Part shown: piece by piece, positions 7,608 to 17,860 of the stretch
Position numbering within the stretch: the first letter of the stretch is position 1
Layout: each line of letters opens with the position of its first letter
Assembly: GCA_019683665.1 (NCBI GenBank)
Contig: JADGIB010000018.1
Coordinates: 1 to 23,242, forward strand
Length of the DNA: 23,242 nucleotides
Reading direction: 5' to 3'
Source of the DNA: Solirubrobacteraceae bacterium
GTDB lineage: Bacteria; Actinomycetota; Thermoleophilia; Solirubrobacterales; Solirubrobacteraceae
Notes under the pieces: model-generated
Database searches by the model: none
What the model saw: only the letters and a program-made list of their open reading frames with translations
What the model was told of the DNA's origin: nothing
Made by a program: the position numbers and the translations under genes

Positions 7608-9163
7608 TACGTCCCCAGCCCGCTGCCGTTCAGCGACTCGACCGTGACCGCGGTCGCCCGCCCGTCGCGGCCGCGCCCGGCGAACGTCACCGCGCCGAAC
7701 AGCCGCCCGGTGCCGGTCGTGAACGTGTCCCCGCTCCAGTGCTCGAGCGGGTACACCTTCCGCGCCGGCCCGGCGACGAGCGCGAGCCTCCCGTCGCGGC
7801 GGACGACGCGGGCGCCGCCGAGGTAGGGCGAGTGGTAGCGGCCCAGGTACGCGCGCGCCGGCCGCGCCGGGCGCGGGCGCTCCGGCCGCGGCCTGCCCGC
7901 CAGCGGGCTCGGGCTCTCGTAGGCGGCCTCGAACGCCGGCTTCAGGATCCCCCACCAGTCGGCCGTCTCGTGGCCGACGAGCGCGAGGTCGAGGAACGTC
8001 TGCGCCAGCGCCTCGGGGACCCCGAGCGGCTCGCCGTTCGTGAGGACGACGATGCCGAGCCGGGCCGACGGGACCATCGACACCTGCGTGGCGGCGCCCT
8101 CCTCGAACGAGCCGGAGTGGCTCAGGTAGACGCGGCCGCTCGCGTCGGTGCCGACGAACAGGCCGAGCCCGTAGAGCCCGGGGCGGGCGGCCAGGGTCGC
8201 CGGCGGGGTGGCGACCGCGTGCGGCGTGACCATCGCCGCCAGCGCCTCGGGCGCGATGATCCGCCGGCCCTCGTAGACGCCGTCGTTGAGCATCATCCGC
8301 ACCCACTGCGCGAGGTCGCGGACGCTCGACGACACGCCGCCGGCCGGCGACTCGCGGTCCGGGTTCAGCGGCTGGTCGTTGACGACCCAGCGCCCGTCGC
8401 GCCTGACGTGCGGGTAGGCGCGGTTGGGCGCTTTGACGTAGTCGGCGAAGCGCGAGCTCGTGGAGCGCATCCCGAGCGGCCGGTAGATGAGGCGCTCGGA
8501 CAGCTCGGCCCACGGGGTGCGCGCCGCCTCGGCGACCGCGATCCCGGCCGCGGTCAGCCCGTAGTTCGTGTACGCGTAGGCGGCCCGGAAGGGCGACAGC
8601 GGCTCGTAGCGCAGCCGGCGCAGGATCTCGCGCCGCGACCAGCCGAGCGGCTCGAGGTCGTCGCCGGCGTGGTCGGGCAGGCCGCTGCGGTGCGAGTACA
8701 TGTCGGCGATCGTCACCTGCCGGGTCGTCGAGCGGCTCTTGAGCCGGAACCACGGCAGGTAGCGGACGATCGGGTCGTCCCAGGAGGCGACGCGCTCGCC
8801 GACGGCGCGGGCGACGACGCTGGCGCCGACCGACTTCGACACCGACGCGAGCTGGAAGACCGTGTCGGGGTCGACCGGCGTCGGGTCGCCGAGGCGGCGC
8901 ACGCCGAAGCCCTTCGCGTAGACGACGCGGTCGTCGTGGACGACGGCGATCGCCATGCCGGGCACGCCGGTCTCCTCCAGGAAGCGGGCGGCCAGCCCGT
9001 CGAGCTGGCCGATCGCGGCCTCGATCCGGCCGGGCGGGACCGGGACGGCCGAGACCGCGCTCGGCGGCTCGTCCTGCGCGGCCACGGCGCCCGCGGCGCC
9101 GCCGGCGAGCAGGAGCCCCGCGACGAGCGCGGCGACGATGCGACGCGTGATGGAACCGTCCAT
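7592..9163 (-). CDS. exported serine hydrolase, beta-lactamase class C family
   Basis: 523-residue member of the beta-lactamase/D,D-peptidase fold. An N-terminal signal peptide (about 1-30, ending AVAAQ) is followed by the catalytic domain with S107-V-S-K110 (SXXK), Y198-T-N200 (YXN) and H349-S-G351 in place of KTG. These are the three active-site motifs of class C-type esterases and peptidases. The C-terminal 100 residues (YLGRYHSPYLGG to the end) look like the accessory DUF3471-type beta domain. Start ATG 9163 is preferred over the longer frame because it begins the signal peptide and follows AGGAAGAG. The substrate is unknown: a peptidoglycan peptide, a beta-lactam or an ester are all possible. 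The gene is monocistronic, facing the DUF4232 gene. Confidence 0.9.
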   Translation of the reverse strand: MDGSITRRIVAALVAGLLLAGGAAGAVAAQDEPPSAVSAVPVPPGRIEAAIGQLDGLAARFLEETGVPGMAIAVVHDDRVVYAKGFGVRRLGDPTPVDPDTVFQLASVSKSVGASVVARAVGERVASWDDPIVRYLPWFRLKSRSTTRQVTIADMYSHRSGLPDHAGDDLEPLGWSRREILRRLRYEPLSPFRAAYAYTNYGLTAAGIAVAEAARTPWAELSERLIYRPLGMRSTSSRFADYVKAPNRAYPHVRRDGRWVVNDQPLNPDRESPAGGVSSSVRDLAQWVRMMLNDGVYEGRRIIAPEALAAMVTPHAVATPPATLAARPGLYGLGLFVGTDASGRVYLSHSGSFEEGAATQVSMVPSARLGIVVLTNGEPLGVPEALAQTFLDLALVGHETADWWGILKPAFEAAYESPSPLAGRPRPERPRPARPARAYLGRYHSPYLGGARVVRRDGRLALVAGPARKVYPLEHWSGDTFTTGTGRLFGAVTFAGRGRDGRATAVTVESLNGSGLGTYRRRG

Positions 9164-9211
9164 GGCCTCTCTTCCTGGTCCGGATGCTTCGGCGGGCCGG
9201 GAATCTACCCG

Positions 9212-9217
9212 ACGCGG
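9212..9217 (-). promoter_or_regulatory. possible -10 TAGATT for the serine hydrolase gene
   Basis: TANNNT hexamer 48 nt before ATG 9163. It would give a leader of about 40 nt with a Shine-Dalgarno site, unlike the near-leaderless genes elsewhere in the window. No convincing -35 is visible. Confidence 0.3.
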
Positions 9218-9368
9218 GAGACGTCCTCGGCCCGATGAGGCTGGCGCGATGGACGTCACCATTCGCCACAGCCCGAGCTGACGCGCAACCCGGGCGCGCT
9301 CATCACCTGGCTGACCGAGGTGCTGCCCTTCTCGCGCGCGTAGCGCGCCCGCCGGGCGGCCTGCCGCG

Positions 9369-10793
9369 CTACAGGCCGAGCTGCTCGCGCACGAGGCGCG
9401 TGACCTCGCCGCCGTCGGCGCGGCCCTTGGTCGCCTTCATGACGTGGCCGATGATCGGGCCGATCGCCTTCATGTTGCCGGCCTTGATCTTCTCGGCCGC
9501 GTCGGCGTTGGCCGCGATCGCCTCGGCCACGAGCCCGGCGAGCTCCTCGCCGCCGCCGATCGCGCCCAGCCCCTCGGCCTCGACGATCGCCTTCGGGTCG
9601 CCGCCCTCGGCGACGAGCCGGTCGAGGACCTGGCGGGCGGCGCCGACGGTGATCGCCTTGTCGGACAGCAGCCCGACGAGCGCGGCCAGCGCGCCCGGCT
9701 CGACCTTCGAGGCCGCCGGGTCGCCCTCGTCCAGCCGCGCCGCCAGCTCGGTCACCCAGTTGGCGACCGCCTGCGGCTCGGACCCGTTCACGGCGAGCAC
9801 CGACTCGAAGTACTCGGCCAGCTCGACGCGGTCGGCCAGCAGCTTCGCGCTGTCCTCGTTGAGCCCGAGCTGCGTGCGGTAGCGCTCCTGGCGCTCGGCC
9901 GGCAGCTCCGGCACCTCGGCGCGGGCCGCCTCGAGCATCTCGTCGGTGATGTCGATCGGGACGAGGTCCGGCTCCGGGAAGTAGCGGTAGTCGTGCGCCT
10001 CCTCCTTGGAGCGCAGCGACGTGATCCGCCCGGTGCGCGGGTCGAAGTGCAGCGTCTCCTGGACGACCGGCTCGCCGGCGCGCAGCAGCGCCTCCTGGCG
10101 CTCGATCTCCGCCTTGATGCCCTGCTCGATGAACCGGAACGAGTTCATGTTCTTCAGCTCGGTCTTCGTGCCGAGCTCGTCGCTGCCGGCCGGGCGGATG
10201 GAGATGTTCGCGTCGCAGCGCAGCGACCCCTCCTCCATGTTCACGTCGCTGACGCCGAGCTGGCGCAGCGTGACGCGCAGGAGCTGCAGCCAATCGCGGG
10301 CCTGCTCGGCCGAGCGGATGTCCGGCTCGGTGACGATCTCGGCCAGCGGGGTGCCGCCGCGATTGAAGTCGACGATCGACGCGTCCGAGCCGTGGATGCG
10401 GCCGGACTCGCCGACGTGGACGAGCTTCGCCGCGTCCTCCTCGAGGTGGACGCGGTGGATGCGGACGTCGCCGAGGCGCCCGCCGCGGCACAGCGGCAGG
10501 TCGTACTGGCTGATCTGGTAGCCCTTCGGCAGGTCCGGATAGAAGTAGTTCTTGCGGTGGAAGACCGACCGCGGCGCCAGCTCGGACCCGAGCGCCAGGC
10601 CGATCATCAGCCCGTAGTGGATCGCGCGGGCGTTGACGGCCGGCAGCGCCCCCGGCAGGCCGAGGCAGACCGGGCACGTGTGGACGTTCGGCGGGTCGCC
10701 GAAGCTCAGCTCGCAGCCGCAGAACATCTTCGTCCGCGTCTTGAGCTGGACGTGGATCTCCAGGCCGATGACGGGCTCGTACGCGGTGCTCAT
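9369..10793 (-). CDS. gatB: Asp-tRNA(Asn)/Glu-tRNA(Gln) amidotransferase subunit B
   Basis: 474-residue kinase/tRNA-binding subunit of GatCAB. It phosphorylates mischarged Glu-tRNA(Gln) or Asp-tRNA(Asn), which is then amidated with ammonia made by GatA. Visible: YEPVIGLEIHVQLKT; the zinc-site cysteines C25, C27, C40 and C43; YFYPDLPKGYQISQYD; VDFNRGGTPLAEIVTEPD; ELKNMNSFRF; and the C-terminal YqeY-like tail domain with GNMKAIGPIIGHVMK. Start ATG 10793 overlaps the gatA stop as ATGA, so the two are translationally coupled. It is the last gene of gatC-gatA-gatB. Presence of the operon implies that this organism makes at least one of Gln-tRNA or Asn-tRNA indirectly. Confidence 0.97.
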   Translation of the reverse strand: MSTAYEPVIGLEIHVQLKTRTKMFCGCELSFGDPPNVHTCPVCLGLPGALPAVNARAIHYGLMIGLALGSELAPRSVFHRKNYFYPDLPKGYQISQYDLPLCRGGRLGDVRIHRVHLEEDAAKLVHVGESGRIHGSDASIVDFNRGGTPLAEIVTEPDIRSAEQARDWLQLLRVTLRQLGVSDVNMEEGSLRCDANISIRPAGSDELGTKTELKNMNSFRFIEQGIKAEIERQEALLRAGEPVVQETLHFDPRTGRITSLRSKEEAHDYRYFPEPDLVPIDITDEMLEAARAEVPELPAERQERYRTQLGLNEDSAKLLADRVELAEYFESVLAVNGSEPQAVANWVTELAARLDEGDPAASKVEPGALAALVGLLSDKAITVGAARQVLDRLVAEGGDPKAIVEAEGLGAIGGGEELAGLVAEAIAANADAAEKIKAGNMKAIGPIIGHVMKATKGRADGGEVTRLVREQLGL

Positions 10794-12196
10794 CCGCCCA
10801 CCTCCAGCGGCGTGAAGCCGATCGCCTGCTCGAGCGCGTACGCCGCGTCGAGGATCCGGTTCTCGCTGAACGCCGGGCCGCCGAGCTGGAAGCCGACCGG
10901 CAGCCCCTCGCTGAGCCCGCACGGGATCGAGATCGCCGGCAGCCCCGCGAGCGAGAACGGGATCGTGAACAGGTCTCCCAGGTACATCGCGAGCGGGTCG
11001 TCGACGCGCTCGCCGAGCTTGAACGCGACCGTCGGCGACGTCGGGGTCGCGACGAGGTCGCACTCGCGGAACGCGGCGCGGAAGTCCTCGGCGATCCGCG
11101 TGCGGACCTGCTGCGCGCGCCCGTAGTAGGCGTCGTAGTAGCCGGAGCTGAGCGCGTACGTCCCGATGAGGATGCGGCGCTTGACCTCCGGGCCGAAGCC
11201 GTCGTGGCGCGTGTGCGTGTACATCGCCAGCAGCCCCTCGTCGGCGTCGCGGCGCAGGCCGTAGCGGACGCCGTCGAAGCGCGCGAGGTTCGACGACGCC
11301 TCGGCCGGGGCGATGACGTAGTAGGCGCTGAGCGCGTGGTCGGCGTGCGGGAGCGCGATGTCGACGACCGCGGCGCCGAGCTCCTCGGCCCGGGCCAGCG
11401 TCGCCTCGAACGCGGCCAGGACGCCGGGCTCGACGCCCTCGTGGGCGAGCGCGTCGCGCGGCACGCCGATCCGCAGCCCGTCGAGGCGCTCGCTGCTCGG
11501 CAGCGCGATCGCCTCCGGGTGCTCCAGCGACGTCGAGTCGCACGGGTCGCGGCCGACCATGTGCGCGTACAGGAGCGCGGCGTCGGTGACGTCGCGCGTC
11601 AGCGGCCCCGCCTGGTCCAGCGAGGACGCGAACGCGATCATCCCGTAGCGGCTGACCGTGCCGTACGTCGGCTTCAGGCCGACGATGCCGCACAGCGCGG
11701 CGGGCTGGCGGATCGAGCCGCCGGTGTCGGTGCCGAGCGCCCAGGGCGCGCTGCCGGCGGCGACCGCCGCGGCGCTGCCGCCCGAGCTGCCGCCGGGGAC
11801 GCGCTCGCGGTCCCACGGGTTGCGCACCGGGCCGAAGCCGGAGTTCTCGTTCGACGAGCCCATCGCGAACTCGTCCTGGTTCGTCTTGCCCAGCAGCGGG
11901 GCGCCCGCCTCGGCGAGGCGGCGCACGACCGTCGCCGTGTACGGCGGGCGGTAGCCCTCGAGGATCCGGGAGCCGGACTGGCTGGGGACGCCCTCGGTGC
12001 AGAACAGGTCCTTGACGGCGAGCGGGACGCCGTTCAGCGGCCCGGCGCCGGCCTCGGGCCGCTCCTCGGCCACCCACAGGTAGGCGTTGAGGTCGTCGGC
12101 GGCGGCGCGCTCGCGGTAGGCGTCGAACGCCTCGGCGGCCGACACGTCGCCGCGGCCGATCGCGTCGGCGAGCTGCTTGGCGGTGAGCTCGATCAT
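10790..12196 (-). CDS. gatA: Asp-tRNA(Asn)/Glu-tRNA(Gln) amidotransferase subunit A
   Basis: 468-residue amidase-signature subunit that releases ammonia from glutamine for transamidation. The Ser-cisSer-Lys triad is intact: K62 in LAVKDLF, S137 in PGGSSGGS and S161 in TDTGGSIRQPAALCG. The spacings (75 and 24 residues) equal those I recall for characterised GatA. Start ATG 12196 overlaps the gatC stop as ATGA, and its own stop overlaps the gatB start the same way. Length and motifs are ordinary, with nothing odd in the catalytic region. Other amidases share the signature, but the gatC and gatB neighbours settle the identity. Confidence 0.97.
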   Translation of the reverse strand: MIELTAKQLADAIGRGDVSAAEAFDAYRERAAADDLNAYLWVAEERPEAGAGPLNGVPLAVKDLFCTEGVPSQSGSRILEGYRPPYTATVVRRLAEAGAPLLGKTNQDEFAMGSSNENSGFGPVRNPWDRERVPGGSSGGSAAAVAAGSAPWALGTDTGGSIRQPAALCGIVGLKPTYGTVSRYGMIAFASSLDQAGPLTRDVTDAALLYAHMVGRDPCDSTSLEHPEAIALPSSERLDGLRIGVPRDALAHEGVEPGVLAAFEATLARAEELGAAVVDIALPHADHALSAYYVIAPAEASSNLARFDGVRYGLRRDADEGLLAMYTHTRHDGFGPEVKRRILIGTYALSSGYYDAYYGRAQQVRTRIAEDFRAAFRECDLVATPTSPTVAFKLGERVDDPLAMYLGDLFTIPFSLAGLPAISIPCGLSEGLPVGFQLGGPAFSENRILDAAYALEQAIGFTPLEVGG

Positions 12197-12477
12197 GCCT
12201 GCGGGCTCGGGACGAGGAAGCCCTCGCCGTCGGTGTCGGGGGCGTTGGCCAGCGCGACCTCGCGCGGCAGGGACGGGCGCGGCTCGTCGGGGCGCAGCGC
12301 GTTGGAGACCTCGACGACGTGCGAGGTCGGCTCGACGCCCTCGAGGTCGAGCTCGCCGATGCGCTCGACGTGGGCGAGGATCGCCGACAGCTCGCCGGCC
12401 ATGCGCTCGACCTCGTCGTCGGTGAGCTGCAGGCGCGCGAGGCGCGCCACGTGGAGGACCTGTTCGCGGTCGATCAT
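12193..12477 (-). CDS. gatC: Asp-tRNA(Asn)/Glu-tRNA(Gln) amidotransferase subunit C
   Basis: 94-residue stabilising subunit that wraps around GatA at its interface with GatB. It has the usual REQVLHVARLARLQLTDDE opening, a central helix ending in the LSAILAHVERIGELDLEGVEP segment, and a DEPRPSL motif. Start ATG 12477 is chosen because it gives the standard GatC N-terminus and has a TACCCT hexamer 10 nt upstream; the longer open frame adds 40 implausible Arg-rich residues. It is the first gene of gatC-gatA-gatB, and this promoter probably serves all three. Confidence 0.95.
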   Translation of the reverse strand: MIDREQVLHVARLARLQLTDDEVERMAGELSAILAHVERIGELDLEGVEPTSHVVEVSNALRPDEPRPSLPREVALANAPDTDGEGFLVPSPQA

Positions 12478-12487
12478 GCGTCCCCGG

Positions 12488-12493
12488 AGGGTA
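12488..12493 (-). promoter_or_regulatory. gatC: -10 hexamer TACCCT for gatCAB
   Basis: TANNNT hexamer 10 nt before ATG 12477. The 21 bases ending at this ATG match those ending at the folD ATG at 18 positions. Confidence 0.55.
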
Positions 12494-12502
12494 ATGCCCG
12501 CC

Positions 12503-12514
12503 GCCCGCGCGGGC
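12503..12514. terminator. possible palindromic hairpin after the membrane gene
   Basis: GCCCGCGCGGGC is a perfect 12-bp palindrome, 8 bp beyond the stop of the membrane gene at 12522 and upstream of the gatC promoter. The loop would be very tight and there is no T tract. Confidence 0.25.
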
Positions 12515-12521
12515 GCGCTCG

Positions 12522-12896
12522 TCAGCGGCGGACGTGCGCGCGCATCGCCGCCCACGACCCGCAGGCGACGGCCAGCAGCGCGACGAGGCCGACCCACGCC
12601 GCCCAGCCGGGCCGCGAGCGCAGCGCGAGCTCGACGGCGAGGACGACGCTCGTGACGGCCGCGAACGCGAACCCGAGCACCTCGGCGGTGACCGGGAAGG
12701 CCTGCGAGCGCTGGAAGGCGGTCGTCAGCAGCAGGAGGACGCCGAGCACGCCGCTGATGAGGACGAGCGCGGCGACGACGGTGAGCGAGCGCCAGCCGTT
12801 GTGGTCGTCGAACCAGGGCCCGAAGAGGGCCGCGAGGACGACCGCCCCGCCGACGCCGGCCACGACCTCGCCGAGCGTCAGCTTGCGCAGCGTCAC
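12522..12896 (-). CDS. four-helix membrane protein downstream of folD
   Basis: 124-residue integral membrane protein of unknown function. Four hydrophobic stretches are visible (about 9-26, 39-60, 69-92 and 98-117). A small aromatic/acidic loop PWFDDHNGW (27-35) follows the first helix, and the C-terminus is basic (AHVRR). The start GTG 12896 overlaps the folD stop as GTGA, so it appears translationally coupled to folD. The short PWFD-x-x-x-GW loop after helix 1 recalls small actinobacterial membrane proteins annotated only as hypothetical. I cannot name a family, and nothing in it suggests a folate-related role beyond its position. Confidence 0.75.
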   Translation of the reverse strand: MTLRKLTLGEVVAGVGGAVVLAALFGPWFDDHNGWRSLTVVAALVLISGVLGVLLLLTTAFQRSQAFPVTAEVLGFAFAAVTSVVLAVELALRSRPGWAAWVGLVALLAVACGSWAAMRAHVRR

Positions 12897-13765
12897 CGCG
12901 CGGGCGCCCCCTCGGCCTCGGCCTGCATGCGGGCGGCCTGCACGGTGTTGCGCAGCAGCCCGGCGATCGTCATCGGGCCGACCCCGCCGGGGACCGGCGT
13001 GATCGCCGCGGCGACCTCGGCCACCTCGTCGAAGGCGACGTCGCCGACGAGCCCGCGCTCGAGCCGGTTGACGCCGACGTCGATCACGGTCGCGCCCGGC
13101 CGGACCCAGTCGGCCCGCACCATCTCGGGGCGGCCGACGGCGGCGATGAGGACGTCGGCGCGGCGGCAGACCTCGGGCAGGTCCTTCGTGCGCGAGTGGC
13201 AGACGGTGACGGTCGCGTTCGCCGCCAGCAGCATCTGCGCCATCGGCTTGCCGAACAGGTTCGAGCGGCCGATGACGACGACCTCGGCGCCCTCGAGCTC
13301 GGTCCCGGCGTCGGCGAGCAGGTCCATCACGCCGCTCGGGGTGCAGGGCCGCAGCCCGGGCAGCCCGAGCGCGAGGCGCCCGGCGCTGGCGACGGTGAGG
13401 CCGTCGACGTCCTTGTCCGGGTGGACGAGGTTCGTCAGCGCGACCCCGTCGAGGTGGCCGGGCACCGGCAGCTGCACGATCATGCCGCTGCACGCGGGGT
13501 CGGCGTTCAGGCGCTCGATGAGCGCGGCGACGTCGTCGTGCGTCGCGTCGGCCGGCAGCCGGTGGTCGAACGAGGCGATCCCCGCCTCGCCGCTGGCCTT
13601 GTGCTTGCCGGCGACGTAGACGGCGGAGGCCGGGTCGTCGCCGACCATGATCGTGGCCAGGCCCGGGGGCCGGCCGTGCTGCTGGGCGAAGGCGGCGGCG
13701 TCGTCCTTCACCTGCTCGCGGAGGCGGGCGGCGACCGCGCGGCCGTCGATGATCGTGGCGGGCAT
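12893..13765 (-). CDS. folD: FolD, methylenetetrahydrofolate dehydrogenase/cyclohydrolase
   Basis: 290-residue bifunctional enzyme interconverting 5,10-methylene-, 5,10-methenyl- and 10-formyl-tetrahydrofolate with NADP. Visible: the catalytic Y50-x-x-x-K54 in YVAGKHKASGEAG, the substrate loop QLPVPGH, DKDVDGLT, PCTPSGVMDLL, the nucleotide-binding VIGRSNLFGKPMAQML, and PVPGGVGPMTIAGLL near the end. Start ATG 13765 gives the standard N-terminus and has a TAGCCT hexamer 10 nt upstream. It is followed by an overlapping membrane-protein gene. All key residues are present. Confidence 0.96.
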   Translation of the reverse strand: MPATIIDGRAVAARLREQVKDDAAAFAQQHGRPPGLATIMVGDDPASAVYVAGKHKASGEAGIASFDHRLPADATHDDVAALIERLNADPACSGMIVQLPVPGHLDGVALTNLVHPDKDVDGLTVASAGRLALGLPGLRPCTPSGVMDLLADAGTELEGAEVVVIGRSNLFGKPMAQMLLAANATVTVCHSRTKDLPEVCRRADVLIAAVGRPEMVRADWVRPGATVIDVGVNRLERGLVGDVAFDEVAEVAAAITPVPGGVGPMTIAGLLRNTVQAARMQAEAEGAPAR

Positions 13766-13775
13766 GCGGTCCCGG

Positions 13776-13781
13776 AGGCTA
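13776..13781 (-). promoter_or_regulatory. folD: -10 hexamer TAGCCT for folD
   Basis: TANNNT hexamer 10 nt before ATG 13765, in a sequence context nearly identical to that of gatC. Confidence 0.55.
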
Positions 13782-13850
13782 ATGGACGCCCCGGCGCCGA
13801 GGGAACCCCGGCCGGCAGGAGGCGGCCCGCCCCCGGCGAACCCCGGTCGG

Positions 13851-14703
13851 ATGTGGGGCAGGGGTGCGACCGCGGTCGCCGTGCTGCTCGCGGGCGCGGC
13901 CTGGGCGCCGCCGGCCCGGGCGGCCGCCGCGCGCGACGTCGCCGCCCTCCAGGTGGCGCTGCGGGCCGACGGCCTCTACGCGGGCGACGTCGACGGGATC
14001 GCCGGGCCGGGGACGGCCGCGGCGGTGCGCGTGCTGCAGCGGCGCCGCGGGCTGGCGGTGGACGGGATCGCGGGGCCGCGGACGCGCGCCGCGCTCGGGC
14101 GCCGCGGCCGCCCGCCGTACGGGTCGCGGCCGCTGCGGCGGGGCGCCGCCGGCTGGGACGTCGCCGCGCTCCAGTTCGAGCTGGCCCGCCACGGGTTCCC
14201 GTCCGGGCCGCTGGACGGCGGCTTCGGGCCGCGCGTCGAGGCGGCGGTCGCCCGCTTCCAGGCCCACGCGGGCCTCGCGCCCGACGGGGTCGCCGGCCCG
14301 GCGACGATCGCGGCGCTGCGCGCCCCTCCCCCGCGCTCGCCGCTGGCGCTCACGTGGCCGCTGCGGGCGCCGGTGACCGACGGCTTCGGGGCGCGCGGCG
14401 CGCGCTGGCACACCGGCCTGGACCTGCCGGCGGCCTTCGGCCGGGTCGTCGTCGCCCCGCGGGCCGGGCGCGTCGCGGGCACGGGCGACGCCGGCGACGG
14501 CTACGGCCTGCGGGTGACGCTCGACCACGGCGGCGGGGTGCGCACCCGCTCCGCGCACCTGTCGGCCGCGCTCGTCGCCCCGGGCGCGTGGGTCGCCGCG
14601 GGCGCGCCGATCGGCCGGGTCGGCGCGACCGGCGCGGCGACCGGCCCGCACCTGCACTTCGAGGTGATCGTCCGCGGCGCGCTCGCCGACCCGCTGCCCG
14701 CGC

Positions 14704-14717
<14 letters not shown>
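13851..14717 (+). CDS. secreted M23 peptidase with two peptidoglycan-binding domains
   Basis: 288-residue cell-wall hydrolase. The signal peptide (1-24) ends AWAPPARA. Two PG_binding_1 domains follow (about 29-82 and 103-157, each with an LQ-x-x-L start and a DG(I/V)AGP-T end), then a LytM/M23 metallopeptidase domain (about 170-280). Zinc ligands are intact: H187-x-x-x-D191 in HTGLD and H267-L-H269 in GPHLHFE, plus H236. It probably cleaves peptide cross-links in peptidoglycan. ATG 13851 is chosen for the signal peptide, although it lacks a close ribosome-binding site. An in-frame ATG at 13782, 3 nt after GGAGG, would add 23 Pro-rich residues. Its 3' end overlaps pcrA tail-to-tail by 14 bp. 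Confidence 0.9.
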
Positions 14718-16908
<2,191 letters not shown>

Positions 16909-16918
16909 GGCCCGACCG

Positions 16919-16924
16919 AGGATA
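16919..16924 (-). promoter_or_regulatory. pcrA: -10 hexamer TATCCT for pcrA
   Basis: TANNNT hexamer 10 nt before GTG 16908, in the 73-bp divergent gap shared with the queuosine salvage gene. Confidence 0.5.
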
Positions 16925-16968
16925 CGACCGCGACCGGCGGCCACCGGCGAACAGCCGTTCGCCGCGGC

Positions 16969-16974
16969 TAGGCT
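16969..16974 (+). promoter_or_regulatory. -10 hexamer TAGGCT for the queuosine salvage gene
   Basis: TANNNT hexamer 7 nt before ATG 16982. It fits a leaderless message starting at or next to the ATG. Confidence 0.55.
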
Positions 16975-16981
16975 CGGGGCC

Positions 16982-17860
16982 ATGCGCTTGGTCGACGAGG
17001 TCCGCGACACCGCCGCCGCGATCGCCGGGGGCGCCCGGTCGGTGCGCATCGACGAGGCGGCGCTCGACGCCCTGCCGCTCGGCGACGCGCCGCCGCCCGA
17101 GCTGGACCCGACCCGCCACTACCTCGAGGGCGACGAGGAGGCGGTGGCGACGTACCTGCTCGTCCTCGACACGATCAACTTCGGCTCCGGCTGGTTCCCG
17201 ACGCTGCGCAAGCGCCCGAACTGCAGCGGCTACTTCACCGTCGCCTGGGGGCTGGCCGACCGCTTCCGCGCGCACGGCCCGTGGAGCAACCGGGACCTGC
17301 GGGCGATGACGACCGACGAGATCGCCGGCGTCCTCGGCCAGCGCCGCGACCACGAGCTGATGGCGCTGTTCGCGCAGGCGCTGCGCCAGCTCGGCTCGTT
17401 CCTCGGCGAGCGGACCGCGCTCGACCTCGTGGCCGAGGCGGGCGGGAGCGCCGTCCGGCTGGCCGAGATCCTCGCCGGCGGCATGACGATGTACGCCGAC
17501 CGCGGCTTCTACAAGCGCGCCCAGATCGTCGCCTCCGACCTCGCGCTGGCCGGGATCGCGCGCTTCCGCGACCTCGACCGGCTGACGATCTTCGCCGACA
17601 ACCTCGTCCCCCACGTGCTGCGCCTCGAGGGCGTCCTCGTCTACGACGAGCGGCTCGCCGCCCACATCGACGCCGAGCGGCTGCTGCGCCCCGGCCCGCA
17701 GGAGCGCGAGATCCGCGGGTGCGCGGTCCACGCCTGCGCGCAGCTCGCCCGGCGGCTGGGGATGACCGAGCAGGAGCTCGACAACGTCCTCTGGACGCGG
17801 GGCGGGCAGCCGCGCTTCAAGGCGGTGCCGCGCCACCGCTGCCGGGTGATCTGGTACTAG
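16982..17860 (+). CDS. queuosine salvage protein, Qng1/DUF2419 family
   Basis: 292-residue member of the Q_salvage (DUF2419) family. Characterised members release queuine base from queuosine 5'-monophosphate. Conserved blocks are plain: YLLVLDTINFGSGWFP (58-73), SGYFTVAWGLADRF (82-95), FYKRAQIVASDLALAG (176-191), DRLTIFADNLVPHVLR (199-214), EIRGCAVHAC (243-252) and the terminal KAVPRHRCRVIWY (280-292). Length matches the family. Start ATG 16982 has TAGGCT 7 nt upstream. It ends in a CTAG that is also the cysE stop, so the genes meet tail-to-tail. No other queuosine gene (tgt, queA, transporter) is in view. Known best from eukaryotes, with some bacterial members. I am confident of the family; the substrate here is inferred. 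Confidence 0.92.
   Translation: MRLVDEVRDTAAAIAGGARSVRIDEAALDALPLGDAPPPELDPTRHYLEGDEEAVATYLLVLDTINFGSGWFPTLRKRPNCSGYFTVAWGLADRFRAHGPWSNRDLRAMTTDEIAGVLGQRRDHELMALFAQALRQLGSFLGERTALDLVAEAGGSAVRLAEILAGGMTMYADRGFYKRAQIVASDLALAGIARFRDLDRLTIFADNLVPHVLRLEGVLVYDERLAAHIDAERLLRPGPQEREIRGCAVHACAQLARRLGMTEQELDNVLWTRGGQPRFKAVPRHRCRVIWY

Noticed and set aside
7082..9269. Long open frames in alternative registers over the serine hydrolase and DUF4232 genes.
   Set aside because: Their products are Arg/Ala/Pro-rich without domains, whereas the accepted frames carry signal peptides and catalytic motifs.
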